From Deltaproteobacteria bacterium (GTDB lineage: Bacteria > Myxococcota_A > Polyangia > Polyangiales > Polyangiaceae): DNA of 64,000 nt. Both the position numbers and the translations under genes were made by a program. Position 1 is the stretch's first letter. The number at the start of each line of letters is the position of its first letter. The notes below the pieces were generated by a model. It searched no databases. It saw only the letters and a program-made list of their open reading frames with translations, and was not told the origin of the DNA. Shown in pieces: positions 17,969-27,012 of this stretch. The stretch is taken from contig QJWJ01000050.1 in assembly GCA_003235365.1 (NCBI GenBank), forward strand, positions 1 through 64,000. The letters run 5' to 3'.

Positions 17969-18985
17969 ATGTCCGGACCCGAAGTGGCTGCAGCGATTGG
18001 TCGGATGATCGTACACGCCGCCGAGCGCGTGGGCGTGGATCCGGAGCAGCTGCAAAGTCGCTGCGGTTTTCGTCTGGACCCCGACGAGGATCCCGATCGG
18101 CGAATCGGGCTCCACGTCGAGTCAGCGCTGTGGGAGTGCGCAGCTGCGCTGGCCGGTGACGACGCGTTCGGCGTGCACACGGCGTTGAACCCAATACCTG
18201 GGACATTCGACGTGCTCGACTACGCCATTCGCACGGCCCCGACCCTGCGCGCATCGATTCAGCGCTTCGCGCGCTACAACCGCATCGTCCACGATGTCGC
18301 CGTGGTGCGGCTGTTCGAGCGCGACGGACAGGGCCGCATCGAGCATTCGCTGGGTGGCGTGGTCCAATCGCGACACGCCGCCGAGTACACGCTCACGTCG
18401 ATCGTGGCCGTCGGGGCGCAGCTGTGCGGCGTTCCGATCCAAGCGCTGTCGGTCGAGTTTCACCACGCCTCGCCCGATGCCGCGGTGGTCGATGAACACA
18501 CGCGGGTTTTCGGAGTGACGCCGACCTATGGCGCCGACGTCAACGCCGTCGTGCTCGACGCGGGGGCTTTGGACCGCGAGGTGTTGGGCGCGGACGCGAC
18601 CCTGTCTCGCATCATCGAGCGCCACGCCGATGCGTTGCTCGCGGCGCGCCCGGAACTCGGCGAGAGCCTTGCACGACGCGTGCGTCGTTTACTCGCGACG
18701 AGCCTGGCTGAGGATGCTGCGCAAGCTCGACTCGGCGCCGTTGCCGCGCGCTTGCGAATGAGTGAGCGCAGTCTGCAGCGGCGCCTGTCTGCCGAAGGAC
18801 TGTCGTTCGACGCGTTGCTCGAAGACGTGCGCAGAGAGCTCGCACTGCAGTACTTGCAGGATCGCGACGTTGCCATTGCGGAAGTGGCGTTTCTGCTCGG
18901 TTACTCGGAGCCAAGTGCGTTTCACCGAGCATTCAAGCGTTGGACGGGATCAACCCCAGCACAAGTGCGAGCGCGGGCGGCTTGA
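17969..18985 (+). CDS. AraC family regulator with arabinose-binding-like N-terminal domain
   Basis: A 338-residue regulator. The N-terminal ~190 residues resemble the Arabinose_bd domain of OruR/ArgR-like AraC proteins (FDVLDYAIRTAPTLRASIQR, VEFHHASPDAAVVDEHTRVF). The C-terminal double helix-turn-helix is at about residues 245-335 (LGAVAARLRMSERSLQRRLS, VAFLLGYSEPSAFHRAFKRW). The ATG at 17969 is preferred over an open extension upstream. It is divergent from the outer-membrane protein gene. Its stop codon falls in DNA that in another frame encodes a glyoxalase-like C-terminal tail. Confidence 0.87.
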   Translation: MSGPEVAAAIGRMIVHAAERVGVDPEQLQSRCGFRLDPDEDPDRRIGLHVESALWECAAALAGDDAFGVHTALNPIPGTFDVLDYAIRTAPTLRASIQRFARYNRIVHDVAVVRLFERDGQGRIEHSLGGVVQSRHAAEYTLTSIVAVGAQLCGVPIQALSVEFHHASPDAAVVDEHTRVFGVTPTYGADVNAVVLDAGALDREVLGADATLSRIIERHADALLAARPELGESLARRVRRLLATSLAEDAAQARLGAVAARLRMSERSLQRRLSAEGLSFDALLEDVRRELALQYLQDRDVAIAEVAFLLGYSEPSAFHRAFKRWTGSTPAQVRARAA

Positions 18986-19053
18986 CAGCGGGCATGTCGC
19001 TGTACTTCTTCGACCCGAACAAGCACCTGATCGAAATCCGCCACTACGAATGA
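18979..19053 (+). pseudogene. C-terminal remnant of a VOC/glyoxalase-fold protein
   Basis: In the +1 frame relative to the AraC gene, the codons through 19053 read SLYFFDPNKHLIEIRHYE and then stop. This is the usual final strand of vicinal-oxygen-chelate proteins (glyoxalase, bleomycin and fosfomycin resistance), including the metal-ligand Glu position in LIEI. No upstream part of such a gene remains in any frame, because the AraC coding sequence occupies it. The AraC gene therefore appears to have been joined to the end of a lost VOC gene. Confidence 0.6.
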
Positions 19054-19201
19054 CCCCGCTCGATTGTGTGAAATGTCGTTGAACCTGACACACTCGCGTG
19101 GGTGTCGTGATTCTTCTGCGTTGCTCGCCGCGTCGCGCTAGCCTTCGAGGATCGTGCTACACACCGAAGCTGACGAGGCCCCGGCATCGCGCCGATCCCC
19201 C

Positions 19202-20854
19202 ATGATGGATGCGGCCCGGGCGTTGCTCCTTCGGTGTGCGTGGGCAGGTGGTATTCTCACTTTCGCGCTGGGGTTCGGCTGTTCGGAGACGAACGAGACC
19301 CCCGACGCCCAAGACACGTTTGACGTGCCCGTGGGTCCCACGCCGGTCGCGCCAGGGCCGATGTTCTCTCCTCGCTGTGGCGCCTTCGAAGGGCATCAGA
19401 GCGTCGAGCTCTCACCACCCGCAGGCAAGAGTGGAACCATCCACTACACGCTCGATGGAAGCCTGCCCACCGCGCAATCACGGGTGTATGGCGAGCCTCT
19501 CGAACTGGATTCGACGACTCTGGTGCGAACCCTGTTCGTGAGTGATTCGGGTGAACCGCCCTTGCACGCGGCCCAAGCGTTTGTTGCTCTTCAGCCCGAT
19601 GCGGTGGGCTTCTCCTCCAACTTGCCCATCGTGCTGATCGAACGTCACGGCGATGATTCGGTAAACCCTGACAGCCGCGAGTTTCGGACGGCCAGCGCGC
19701 TGTTCTTCGAACCTGGCAGTGACGGTCGCGCGCGCCTGAATGGGCCGGCGACGCTTTGCACCCGGGCAGGAGTGAAAGTGCGCGGTCAGACTTCCCGGTC
19801 GTTCCCCCAAAAGGGTTGGAGCATCGAGCTGTGGGAAGCTGCGGAGGACGACGACTACCACGTGCCGGTGCTGGGCATGCCCGAGGAGTCCGACTGGGTA
19901 CTGGTCGCGCCGTCCGAGTTGGACCGTAGCCTGATGCGTACGATGTTGCCGATGGATCTGAGCCGCAGCATCGGTACTTATGCTCCCCGCACTCGTTTCG
20001 TCGAGGTATTCGTCGTCGACCGTCGCGACTCGACGGATCTGTCGCTCGACGACTATCTCGGCGTCTATACATTCACCGAGAAGATCAAGCGCGATCCGCA
20101 ACGTGTCGACGTGAGCAAGTTGGAAGAGGGAGATCTCTCAGGGGATGCCGTCACCGGTGGCTACGTCTTTCGTATCGACCACGGTGACGTGCACTTCAGC
20201 AGCCGCGGACACAACTTTCAATGGGAGTACCCGGCGGTGGAGGCGATGAGAGAGCCGAGCCGGAAGCCCCAGGTCGACTACCTCGTCGACTACCTCGACG
20301 AGTTCTTCGAAGCCCTCGACTCGGACGACTTCACCCATCCCCGCACGGGTCGCCACTACAGCGAGCTGATCGACCGCGGCAAGTGGATTGACCACAATCT
20401 GTTGGTCGCACTAACCAAGAACGTCGACGGCCTGCGTCTCAGCGCCTACTTCTACAAGGAACGCAACGGGCCATTCGTCGCGGGACCGATTTGGGATTTC
20501 GATCGATCCCTGGGTACCCCTTACGACGATCGCGCTCGCGAGCCCGACGAGTGGGCGCGCGGCGACGGCACACGTCCGCTCGAGCAAATGTTCTGGCGCG
20601 ACTTGTTCAAAGACCCCCAGTTCGAAAGCGCGTATTGGGACCGCTGGGACGAACTCGTGCGAGGGCCGTTCAGCGCCGATGCCCTCGTCGCGCGAGTGGA
20701 TGGTTACGAGGAGCAGTTGCGCGAAGCACGAGAACGCCACTTCGAGCGTTGGAGGGAGTTCAAACCCGAGAACGGGCCGGGAGGGGAAGTACAGATCCTT
20801 CGCGACTGGCTGCGCCGGCGCGTCGCTTGGATTTCCGAACAGCGTCCCGATTGA
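19202..20854 (+). CDS. CotH-kinase family lipoprotein with chitobiase C-terminal-like domain
   Basis: A 550-residue predicted lipoprotein. The start at 19202 gives a signal ending LTFALGFGCSE. Residues ~55-140 match the CHB_HEX_C type beta-sandwich (GTIHYTLDGSLPTAQSRVYG). The rest is a CotH domain with KVRGQTSRSFPQKGWSIELW, LDDYLGVYTFTEKIKRD and the DFDRSLG motif of the catalytic loop. CotH proteins are atypical secreted protein kinases in spore coats, often found with CHB domains and polysaccharide-active proteins in myxobacteria. It could phosphorylate surface proteins or act structurally. It is a single-gene unit followed by a hairpin. Confidence 0.85.
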   Translation: MMDAARALLLRCAWAGGILTFALGFGCSETNETPDAQDTFDVPVGPTPVAPGPMFSPRCGAFEGHQSVELSPPAGKSGTIHYTLDGSLPTAQSRVYGEPLELDSTTLVRTLFVSDSGEPPLHAAQAFVALQPDAVGFSSNLPIVLIERHGDDSVNPDSREFRTASALFFEPGSDGRARLNGPATLCTRAGVKVRGQTSRSFPQKGWSIELWEAAEDDDYHVPVLGMPEESDWVLVAPSELDRSLMRTMLPMDLSRSIGTYAPRTRFVEVFVVDRRDSTDLSLDDYLGVYTFTEKIKRDPQRVDVSKLEEGDLSGDAVTGGYVFRIDHGDVHFSSRGHNFQWEYPAVEAMREPSRKPQVDYLVDYLDEFFEALDSDDFTHPRTGRHYSELIDRGKWIDHNLLVALTKNVDGLRLSAYFYKERNGPFVAGPIWDFDRSLGTPYDDRAREPDEWARGDGTRPLEQMFWRDLFKDPQFESAYWDRWDELVRGPFSADALVARVDGYEEQLREARERHFERWREFKPENGPGGEVQILRDWLRRRVAWISEQRPD

Positions 20855-20867
20855 GCTTCAAGCGCAA

Positions 20868-20907
20868 CCACACCGTATCGATCATCGACGAGGACGACAC
20901 GGTGTGG
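20868..20907. terminator. Stem-loop between convergent CotH and rhodanese genes
   Basis: CCACACCGT (20868-20876) pairs perfectly with ACGGTGTGG (20899-20907) across a 22-nt loop. It lies 14 bp after the CotH stop and 51 bp from the rhodanese stop, so it could serve both strands. Confidence 0.45.
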
Positions 20908-20958
20908 CTGCGCTGTGGTGCGTTGATGACGACGCTGATTGCGTGCGTGCGCCGGGAG

Positions 20959-21330
20959 TTACCGGTTCGTGGGCATGCCGGCGTCGACCCAGCCCTGAGT
21001 TCCGCCTTCGAGATAGCTCACGCGACCGAACCCCTGCTTGAGCAATTCGTGAGCTGCGACTGCGCCCATGGGGCCCGCTTGGCAGGTCGTGATGATGCGC
21101 GCCCACTTGTCGCCGAAGGCGGCAGGCAACTGGCCGTTGCTGATCTCGGGCAGCGACACGTTGAACGCGCCGGGGATGATACCGGTGGTGTTTGCGATGG
21201 CGTCTGCAGGCCGGGGGTCGAGAAACAGGACCGGTTCGCAGCCTTCTCGAAGATTGGACGCCTCTTGTGGCGTCACTGCTCCGACTGCTGCACGTGCTTC
21301 GCTGACTCGTTCACTGAATGACTTTTCCAT
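20959..21330 (-). CDS. Single-domain rhodanese-like sulfurtransferase
   Basis: A 123-residue rhodanese domain with no signal peptide. Visible are LFLDPRPADAIANTTGIIPG, AFNVSLPEI and the active-site loop TTCQAGPMGA with Cys 83 as the predicted persulfide carrier, then a C-terminal LEGGTQGWVDAGMP. The loop lacks the usual Arg of CRxGxR. The canonical DxR motif is kept. A ribosome-binding site (AGAGGAA) precedes the ATG. It lies 115 bp downstream of a DsrE-family gene on the same strand, which points to a shared persulfide-relay function. Confidence 0.85.
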   Translation of the reverse strand: MEKSFSERVSEARAAVGAVTPQEASNLREGCEPVLFLDPRPADAIANTTGIIPGAFNVSLPEISNGQLPAAFGDKWARIITTCQAGPMGAVAAHELLKQGFGRVSYLEGGTQGWVDAGMPTNR

Positions 21331-21445
21331 GTTGTCGTTCCTCTTCTTGGAGCGGACCTCAGGTCCACGGTCTCGAGACCTGCCTTCGGGGCTCTTAGGG
21401 GGTGAGAGTGGTCGTGGTGGTGGGGAGTTGGATTCCAGGTTGCGG

Positions 21446-21817
21446 TCAGAAGCAGAGCGTCGAGGCGCCTTCTTTGATCAATGCGTGCAGGGCGGCCGAG
21501 CCGACGATGGTCACGCCGTCGATCAGGTTCTCAGCGGTGTAGCCGCGGACCTTGGCGCACGGTGGGCACGCGAGGATCTTGCCGCCCCGGGCGAGGAATC
21601 CTTCGATGAGTTCGCGCATGGGCGGGTCGAAGGGGTTCATCCGGACGTGGTCCGCCGCGCCCTTGCGAACGAGGTCGAGACCGGCGCTGACGAGAAACAC
21701 CGTGACGTCGAGGCCGGCGCTGAGCCCGCCGTTCGCGATGGTCCATGAAACGGTGGCGCGTTCGTCGTCGTGTCCGCGAGACGCCACAATCACCAGTTTT
21801 TCAGTCTTGTTTTCCAT
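21446..21817 (-). CDS. DsrE/DsrF family protein with CPPC motif
   Basis: A 123-residue DsrE-fold protein likely to bind or carry sulfur as a persulfide in the cytosol. It begins KLVIVASRGHDDERATVSW and contains GLDVTVFLVSAGLDL, both typical of the fold. Cys 84 and 87 form a CPPC motif that could be redox-active or bind metal, and another Cys lies next to the C terminus (STLCF). A strong ribosome-binding site (AAGGAG) precedes the ATG at 21817. The rhodanese gene follows on the same strand. Confidence 0.82.
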   Translation of the reverse strand: MENKTEKLVIVASRGHDDERATVSWTIANGGLSAGLDVTVFLVSAGLDLVRKGAADHVRMNPFDPPMRELIEGFLARGGKILACPPCAKVRGYTAENLIDGVTIVGSAALHALIKEGASTLCF

Positions 21818-21945
21818 TGTTTGACTCCTTCTGACTCGGTTTGGTCTGTCGCAACGGGGTCGTCCCGTTCGCGTCGAAGACCAAGCTAGGAGCCCTGCGT
21901 GGGAGCCAGCGTGTGAACGACCGTGGAAAATGCTATTTGGGTCGC

Positions 21946-22191
21946 ATGCGCCAAGTGATCATGGAGAAGACCTTCCCCGAGCCCGCCTCTGACGAACTCG
22001 TCGACAAGATGAGGCAAGCCACGGAGGTCTGTTTCGAGATCAACGACATGCGGAGAGTCGTCACGTACGCGTCCGCAGATCGTCTGCGTTTCATCTGCGT
22101 GATGGAGGCCCGTGACCTCGAGACCGCGCGCCGCGCCCTGGAAAGCGCCGGCATGACCTACGATCGGCTCTGGCCCGCGACGTCGTTCTGA
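21946..22191 (+). CDS. DUF4242 family small protein
   Basis: An 81-residue protein that matches the DUF4242 pattern: EKTFPEPASDELVDKM at the start, a central Cys-containing helix (ATEVCFEIND), VVTYASADRLRFICVMEA and a terminal AGMTYDRLWPA. Members form small ferredoxin-like folds and some are described as nickel-binding, but the function in this organism is unknown. The ATG at 21946 is the most natural start; one at 21961 is also possible. It is divergent from the DsrE gene. Confidence 0.72.
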   Translation: MRQVIMEKTFPEPASDELVDKMRQATEVCFEINDMRRVVTYASADRLRFICVMEARDLETARRALESAGMTYDRLWPATSF

Positions 22192-22310
22192 GCCGCGGAG
22201 CTCGGAGTTTTGTTCTGAATTTCCATGGGTTATGAGTGGCGGCGTCCGTTCACACGGCTCTTCACACGCTTCTCGTACACGCTGACGAGGTCAGCCCGCT
22301 CGAGCTTGCC

Positions 22311-25300
22311 ATGAGTACGAATCCCCCGCCTGGACCTGCCACCGTGCACCTGCGCTTGCTCGGGCCCATGCGGTTGTCGTCGGGTGAACACCAGCTACCG
22401 CTCCCCAGGTCGAAGAAGTCGAGGGCACTGTTGGGGTACCTGGCGGCGACGAACCGGGCTCACCAGCGTCAGCGTCTGTGCGACTTGTTCTGGGACTCCG
22501 CTGCCGACGATCCGCGTGGTGCTCTGCGTTGGACTCTGTCGCGATTGCGCGGGGCGTTTCCCGAAGGGTGTGAGCCGTTGCAGGCGGACCGTGAGAGTGT
22601 GAGTCTGTGCAGCGACGTCCTGGTGATCGACGTTGGCACCCTTGGTCGGGTCGCTCACGCGGATCTGAACCTCGTGGCCACCGACGAGCTCGAAGCGCTG
22701 GCTGAGCTGTATCAAGGCGAGTTCCTCGAAGGGCTCGACCTGCCCGACTTTCTCGAATTCTCGGCTTGGTGTGTTGCGCAGCGAGAAGAGCTGCGCGGCA
22801 CCCGAGCTCGAATCGTGCGGACTCTGGTGAGTCGACACGACGTGGCGGGAGATCCGGAGCGGGCGCTCGAGTTCGCTCGACGCGGCGTCGCCCTCGACAG
22901 TGTCGAAATCGACGCCTGGTCGGACCTGTTGCGTTTGCTCATTCAAACCGGGCGGCGTACCGAAGCTGAGCGCCGCTACCGCCACGCGCACCGACAGCTG
23001 CGCGAAATCGACGCCCCGGACGCGCGACGTCTCGAAGTGGTGTGGAGCGAGCTCAGTCGCAGAAGCGATGCGTCACCGATTGAAGTGCCCGCGCCTGAAC
23101 CGGCGCCGAGCATCGACGTGCGCACGGCAGCTCCGCTCGAGGACGCGGCGCTGCCGTTCGTTGGCAGAGGGGCGCACTTGGCGAAGGCGCGGGCCGTCTT
23201 GCATCGAGTTCGCGAGCAGCGCTCACGGCGAGCGCTGCTGTTCACGGCGGAACCGGGGGGAGGCAAGTCGCGTTTGCTCGAACGGCTGCGCTCGGAAGCG
23301 GAGCATTTGGGCTTCGCGGTGCTTCGTGCCCGCGCGTACGATCTCGAGCGCGGCCGTCCGTTGGGGCCGTGGATCGATGCGCTGCGCGTCGCCGGTATAC
23401 AGCTGGCTGAATCCGTCGAAAGCGGTGGGCGGACGCGGCTGTACGAAACCATTGCCGAACTGGTGCGCCATGCGGGTAGCGCCGCCGCGGGGGTGGCACT
23501 GATCTTGGACGACCTGCAGTGGCTCGACCGGGACTCGGCGGATGTGCTGCAGTTCTTGATGCACAGCTACGACGGACCGTTCATCGTGCTTTCGGGAGCG
23601 CGCGGCGGAGAGCTCACGGACAACGCTCCGGTCCGCGTGATGCTTCGCAGCCTGTCGCACGCGCGAGCGCTCGACGAGATCGAATTGCCGCCCATGACCC
23701 AGGACGAGTTGCAGCAGCTGATCGGCCCCGGGCTGCCTGTCGAGCGCGTGTTGCGCGCGTCGGCGGGCAATCCCTTGTACGCCATCGAGCTGACGCGCTG
23801 CGCGGCCAACGACGATGCTGGACCGCCTCCGACCCTGGTCGAGCTCATTCGCGAGCGCCTCGCGCGGCTTTCCGATGCGGCCATGGACGTGTTGCGTTGG
23901 GGCGCGGTACTGGGTTACGCGTTCGACTTCTCTCGGCTGAATGAGCTGGTCGAGCTCGACCAAGCCGAACTCGTCGACGCGTTGGAACAATTGGAGCGCC
24001 ACGCGCTGATCAAGGTCGACGCCGCGCGCGATCGGGAACGTCACGCGTTCGCCCACGACGTCGTGCGCGAGGCGGTGTACAGCGAGCTGTCGACCGTCCG
24101 CAAGCGGCTGATGCATCGCAAGGTCGCCTTGCTGTTGAGCGCGCAGGACAACGACCCAGCCACCGCGCACGAGGTGGCACGGCACGCGAGCCTGGCAAGA
24201 GAGGCGGAGCTGGGCGTGCGCGCTTGCCTCGAAGCCGGGAAGTTCGCGTTGCGGACCTGTGCCAATGCTGACGCGGAAGCGCTCGCTCGTCGCGGCCTTC
24301 ACCAGACCGGGGAGCTCGCCGAACCGGCTCGAGTGAGCGCGGCGCTCGAACTGCTGCACGTGTTGTACTCCGCACGAGCGCCCCATCGCGAGGAGGCCGC
24401 CCAACAGGTACGCCTCTTGGCGGAGCGGGCGTTGGATCTGGGCTTGACGCGCTCGGCCCGCGTCGGTTTTCAGATGCTCTCTTTTCTGCGTTGGGAGAGC
24501 AGTTCGTTGGCCGATGCACACACCAACATCTTGCAGGCCGAGCGTGTGAGCCGCAGTGCCGACGCTGAAGAACGCAGCCAAGCGTTGGCCCATGCGGCGC
24601 GTTGCTTGGTGCTGTTGGAACGCAATCTGGGTCAGGCGGAAGCGTTCGTGATGGAAGCCAGCGGCGTTGCGGAACGCAGCGGCAAGATGAGCGCGGCAGT
24701 GGCTTTCGCCATCGCCATGATCGCCATGCATCGCGGTGAACATGTGCCGGCGGAAGCTGCGTTTTGCGAAGCGCAAGACTTGGCCAGGGCCAGCGGACAA
24801 CGTCTCGCGGAGTTCGGTGCGCTCGAGCATCGCTTGATGTTGGCGGTGGATGAACGTCGGTTGGACACCGCGACCGCCCTCGCTGCGGAACTGGTCGAGC
24901 TGGGCGCGCGTGTCCGGCCCGGTTCAGAGATGGCCACAGCCAGGAGCTTGTACGCCTTGGTTGCTTACCTGGCCGGTGACACGACCGAGCGAGACCTGGA
25001 CGTTGCGCTCGACGAGCTTCGACGCGTGGATGCCAAGTACGAGCTGTCCTTCGTGCTGACTCGAGCGGCACAGCATGCCATATCGAGCGAAAGAATCGAC
25101 GTTGCCGAGCGCTTCGCCAACGACGCGGTCGAGATCGCCACGGCTGCGGGTCGTACTTCGGAGAACGCGATCGCCGCGTCCGTCCTGCTGCGCTTGGCCG
25201 AGCAAGCAGGACAGACGCAACGCGCCGCCGAGCTGCGAGCGGGGCTCGTGCCGGCGTTTGAAGCCGACCTTTCGGCCCCGGCTCGCACCGCCCTCGCCGA

Positions 25301-25325
25301 TGCCCGCGCCACCGCATCGCGATGA
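22311..25325 (+). CDS. Large BTAD/AAA-type transcriptional regulator
   Basis: A 1,004-residue cytosolic regulator of the SARP/AfsR-like type. The N terminus holds a winged-helix DNA-binding domain (VHLRLLGPMRLSSGE, then ALRWTLSRLRGAFP) followed by the bacterial transcriptional activator domain to about residue 245. An AAA_16-type NTPase starts near residue 280 with Walker A in AEPGGGKSRLLERL and Walker B in ALILDDLQWLD. The last ~450 residues are helical, Ala/Leu-rich and TPR-like, suited to sensing a partner or ligand. The ATG at 22311 fits the domain start. The neighbouring ABC exporter converges on it with 32 bp between stops; no direct target is evident. Confidence 0.87.
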   Translation: MSTNPPPGPATVHLRLLGPMRLSSGEHQLPLPRSKKSRALLGYLAATNRAHQRQRLCDLFWDSAADDPRGALRWTLSRLRGAFPEGCEPLQADRESVSLCSDVLVIDVGTLGRVAHADLNLVATDELEALAELYQGEFLEGLDLPDFLEFSAWCVAQREELRGTRARIVRTLVSRHDVAGDPERALEFARRGVALDSVEIDAWSDLLRLLIQTGRRTEAERRYRHAHRQLREIDAPDARRLEVVWSELSRRSDASPIEVPAPEPAPSIDVRTAAPLEDAALPFVGRGAHLAKARAVLHRVREQRSRRALLFTAEPGGGKSRLLERLRSEAEHLGFAVLRARAYDLERGRPLGPWIDALRVAGIQLAESVESGGRTRLYETIAELVRHAGSAAAGVALILDDLQWLDRDSADVLQFLMHSYDGPFIVLSGARGGELTDNAPVRVMLRSLSHARALDEIELPPMTQDELQQLIGPGLPVERVLRASAGNPLYAIELTRCAANDDAGPPPTLVELIRERLARLSDAAMDVLRWGAVLGYAFDFSRLNELVELDQAELVDALEQLERHALIKVDAARDRERHAFAHDVVREAVYSELSTVRKRLMHRKVALLLSAQDNDPATAHEVARHASLAREAELGVRACLEAGKFALRTCANADAEALARRGLHQTGELAEPARVSAALELLHVLYSARAPHREEAAQQVRLLAERALDLGLTRSARVGFQMLSFLRWESSSLADAHTNILQAERVSRSADAEERSQALAHAARCLVLLERNLGQAEAFVMEASGVAERSGKMSAAVAFAIAMIAMHRGEHVPAEAAFCEAQDLARASGQRLAEFGALEHRLMLAVDERRLDTATALAAELVELGARVRPGSEMATARSLYALVAYLAGDTTERDLDVALDELRRVDAKYELSFVLTRAAQHAISSERIDVAERFANDAVEIATAAGRTSENAIAASVLLRLAEQAGQTQRAAELRAGLVPAFEADLSAPARTALADARATASR

Positions 25326-25357
25326 TGGCGAGTTTGGGCGAGAGCGGGACAGCAGCT

Positions 25358-26149
25358 TCAGCCAAACGTGCCGAACCGACTCCCGGAGCAATAGCGTCGA
25401 AGGCCGTAGTGGAAGACTGCCAGGGCGACGAAGCCGTAGATTGCAGTCGCAGACAACACCCATGCCATCACGCTCCAGGTCGGGTGCGTGACCAGCTGCA
25501 GCGGCAGGTAGGCCACAATCCCGGCGGGGATGAGCGTGTACAACAACAGTCTGAGCCCACCGGTGAACAGCGGGTCGGGGTATAGGGCAAACGTCAACGT
25601 GATGTCCCACAGCTGTCGCGCCAGGGTTTCCGAGCGTCGCAACCAGAACGCAAGCGAGAAGAACAGCACCCCAGACGCCGTGAACGTCAAGCAGCAGGTC
25701 GTGATGGCGAGTACGGTGTGAGGCAGGTTCTGCCCACTCACGTGTCCAGAGATCGCCAAGAAGCCGACACCCGAGATGAAGTCACCGAATCCCGACGGCG
25801 CGGAGCGCATGCCAACGGCATAAAGCAAAGCGGGCTTGGGCTGAGATAGCAGCGGATCCAGATCGCCTTCGTCAATCAGGCGACCCAGGTGGCGAACTCC
25901 GCCAAGCAGTGCCTGCATCAAGCCGAACCCCGATGCACACACGCCGAACAGCGCTTGCATGTGGCTCAGCTCGAAGCCGCCGACATTGCCCACTTTGCCG
26001 AAGAACACCCACCAGAACACGAAGAAGGTGACGTTGTTCAGGATCATGAAGATCATCTGCAGCCAGAAGCTGGCTCGCAACGCAAACGCCGACTTGAGGT
26101 TGGTCACCACCAACCGGGCAAAAAACCGGGCTATCCGAGAATGATACAT
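25358..26149 (-). CDS. ABC-2 family exporter permease, second subunit
   Basis: A 263-residue membrane protein of the ABC2_membrane_6 type, with about six helices and the family-like start FFARLVVTNLKSAFALRASF and central GRLIDEGDLDPLLSQPKP. It is the last gene of a three-gene exporter operon with an ATPase and a sister permease, 74 bp after the latter. That gap holds a dispersed palindromic element. The start at 26149 is chosen because the upstream open frame runs through the repeat and the neighbouring gene. The cargo is unknown; drug, lipid or polysaccharide export are all possible. Confidence 0.85.
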   Translation of the reverse strand: MYHSRIARFFARLVVTNLKSAFALRASFWLQMIFMILNNVTFFVFWWVFFGKVGNVGGFELSHMQALFGVCASGFGLMQALLGGVRHLGRLIDEGDLDPLLSQPKPALLYAVGMRSAPSGFGDFISGVGFLAISGHVSGQNLPHTVLAITTCCLTFTASGVLFFSLAFWLRRSETLARQLWDITLTFALYPDPLFTGGLRLLLYTLIPAGIVAYLPLQLVTHPTWSVMAWVLSATAIYGFVALAVFHYGLRRYCSGSRFGTFG

Positions 26150-26161
26150 GGGAGGCTTCCT

Positions 26162-26200
26162 GGAGCGGCAATCAGATTGATTGCCGCGACAAGTCAAATG
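26162..26200 (+). repeat. Dispersed ~40-bp palindromic element, copy R2
   Basis: GGCAATCA and TGATTGCC form a perfect 8-bp stem around a 3-nt loop, followed by GCGACAAGTCAAAT. It lies between two co-directional permease genes, in the opposite orientation, and so may attenuate transcription or mark an RNA processing site. Confidence 0.65.
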
Positions 26201-26223
26201 TCTAGGTTCCATGGTTGGTGGTT

Positions 26224-27012
26224 TCAGCCGCCGCCGGGTTCGATGGTTCGAGCTGCGTGGCGCAGCATCCAAAAAGCTAGCGCAACGAACGCACCGCCCC
26301 ATGCCAACAATCTGAGCAGCAGTTCTCCAGCGCTCCAAGGTGGGGATGATGCCAACAACGCTGCTGGGCCTTCCAGGATGTTGGAAAATGGCGTCGCGCG
26401 AGCGAGATCTCTCAGCCATGCCGGATAGAACGACAGCGGTAGCATCAACCCACCGAGGATGAACGTCAGTTTCTGGGTGACCCAGTAGACACCGTTCACT
26501 TCGTGGAGCCAAAACGCCGTCAGCCCAACTAGGACGTAAACGACGCACAACAGGTTGGCCGCGAGGAACCCCAGCGGAACCATCGTCAGCGTGGCTCTGA
26601 GGTTTGGAGGAGCACCCGAGAAGAGGAACGCCCAAAGAAACGCCGCCGCTCCCATCCAAGGGGATCGAACGCACAGCTGTCCGAGCCCACGCGCCAATAC
26701 CACTCCGACGTAGGAGACGGGGCGACCCATCTGATAGACGATGTCACCGCGGCGGACGTCCTCCTGAATGGTAATGTGCAGCATGGGCACGCTCAGCACG
26801 ATCCACTCGGTGGCGGCGAGGTACCACACCATGCGGTGGCGGGTTTGCAGGTCGAAGCCGATACCCGTTTTCGCTGCGGCCGCCCACAATGCGGAGAACA
26901 CGCCCAAGATCACACCAAAGAATGCCACTCGACCCAGCATCTCGCCGCGTTGCTCGTTGGCTTCGCGCGCAGCGATACGCACGAAAGCGAGGTATTTCGA
27001 CCAGCGCGTCAC
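26224..27012 (-). CDS. ABC-2 family exporter permease, first subunit
   Basis: A 262-residue polytopic membrane protein, similar in layout to its downstream sister gene (ABC2_membrane_6 type). The N terminus YLAFVRIAAREANEQRGEML precedes about six helices. The conserved cytosolic loop reads RRGDIVYQMGRPVSYVGVVL, comparable to EGDLDPLLSQPKP in the sister. The start codon overlaps the ATPase stop (ATGA type overlap at 27009-27012), so translation is coupled. Together they would form a heterodimeric channel. Confidence 0.86.
   Translation of the reverse strand: MTRWSKYLAFVRIAAREANEQRGEMLGRVAFFGVILGVFSALWAAAAKTGIGFDLQTRHRMVWYLAATEWIVLSVPMLHITIQEDVRRGDIVYQMGRPVSYVGVVLARGLGQLCVRSPWMGAAAFLWAFLFSGAPPNLRATLTMVPLGFLAANLLCVVYVLVGLTAFWLHEVNGVYWVTQKLTFILGGLMLPLSFYPAWLRDLARATPFSNILEGPAALLASSPPWSAGELLLRLLAWGGAFVALAFWMLRHAARTIEPGGG

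Noticed and set aside
23223..24830. A 535-codon minus-strand frame inside the large regulator gene
   Set aside because: The plus strand has a continuous BTAD/AAA protein; the antisense product has no recognisable feature.
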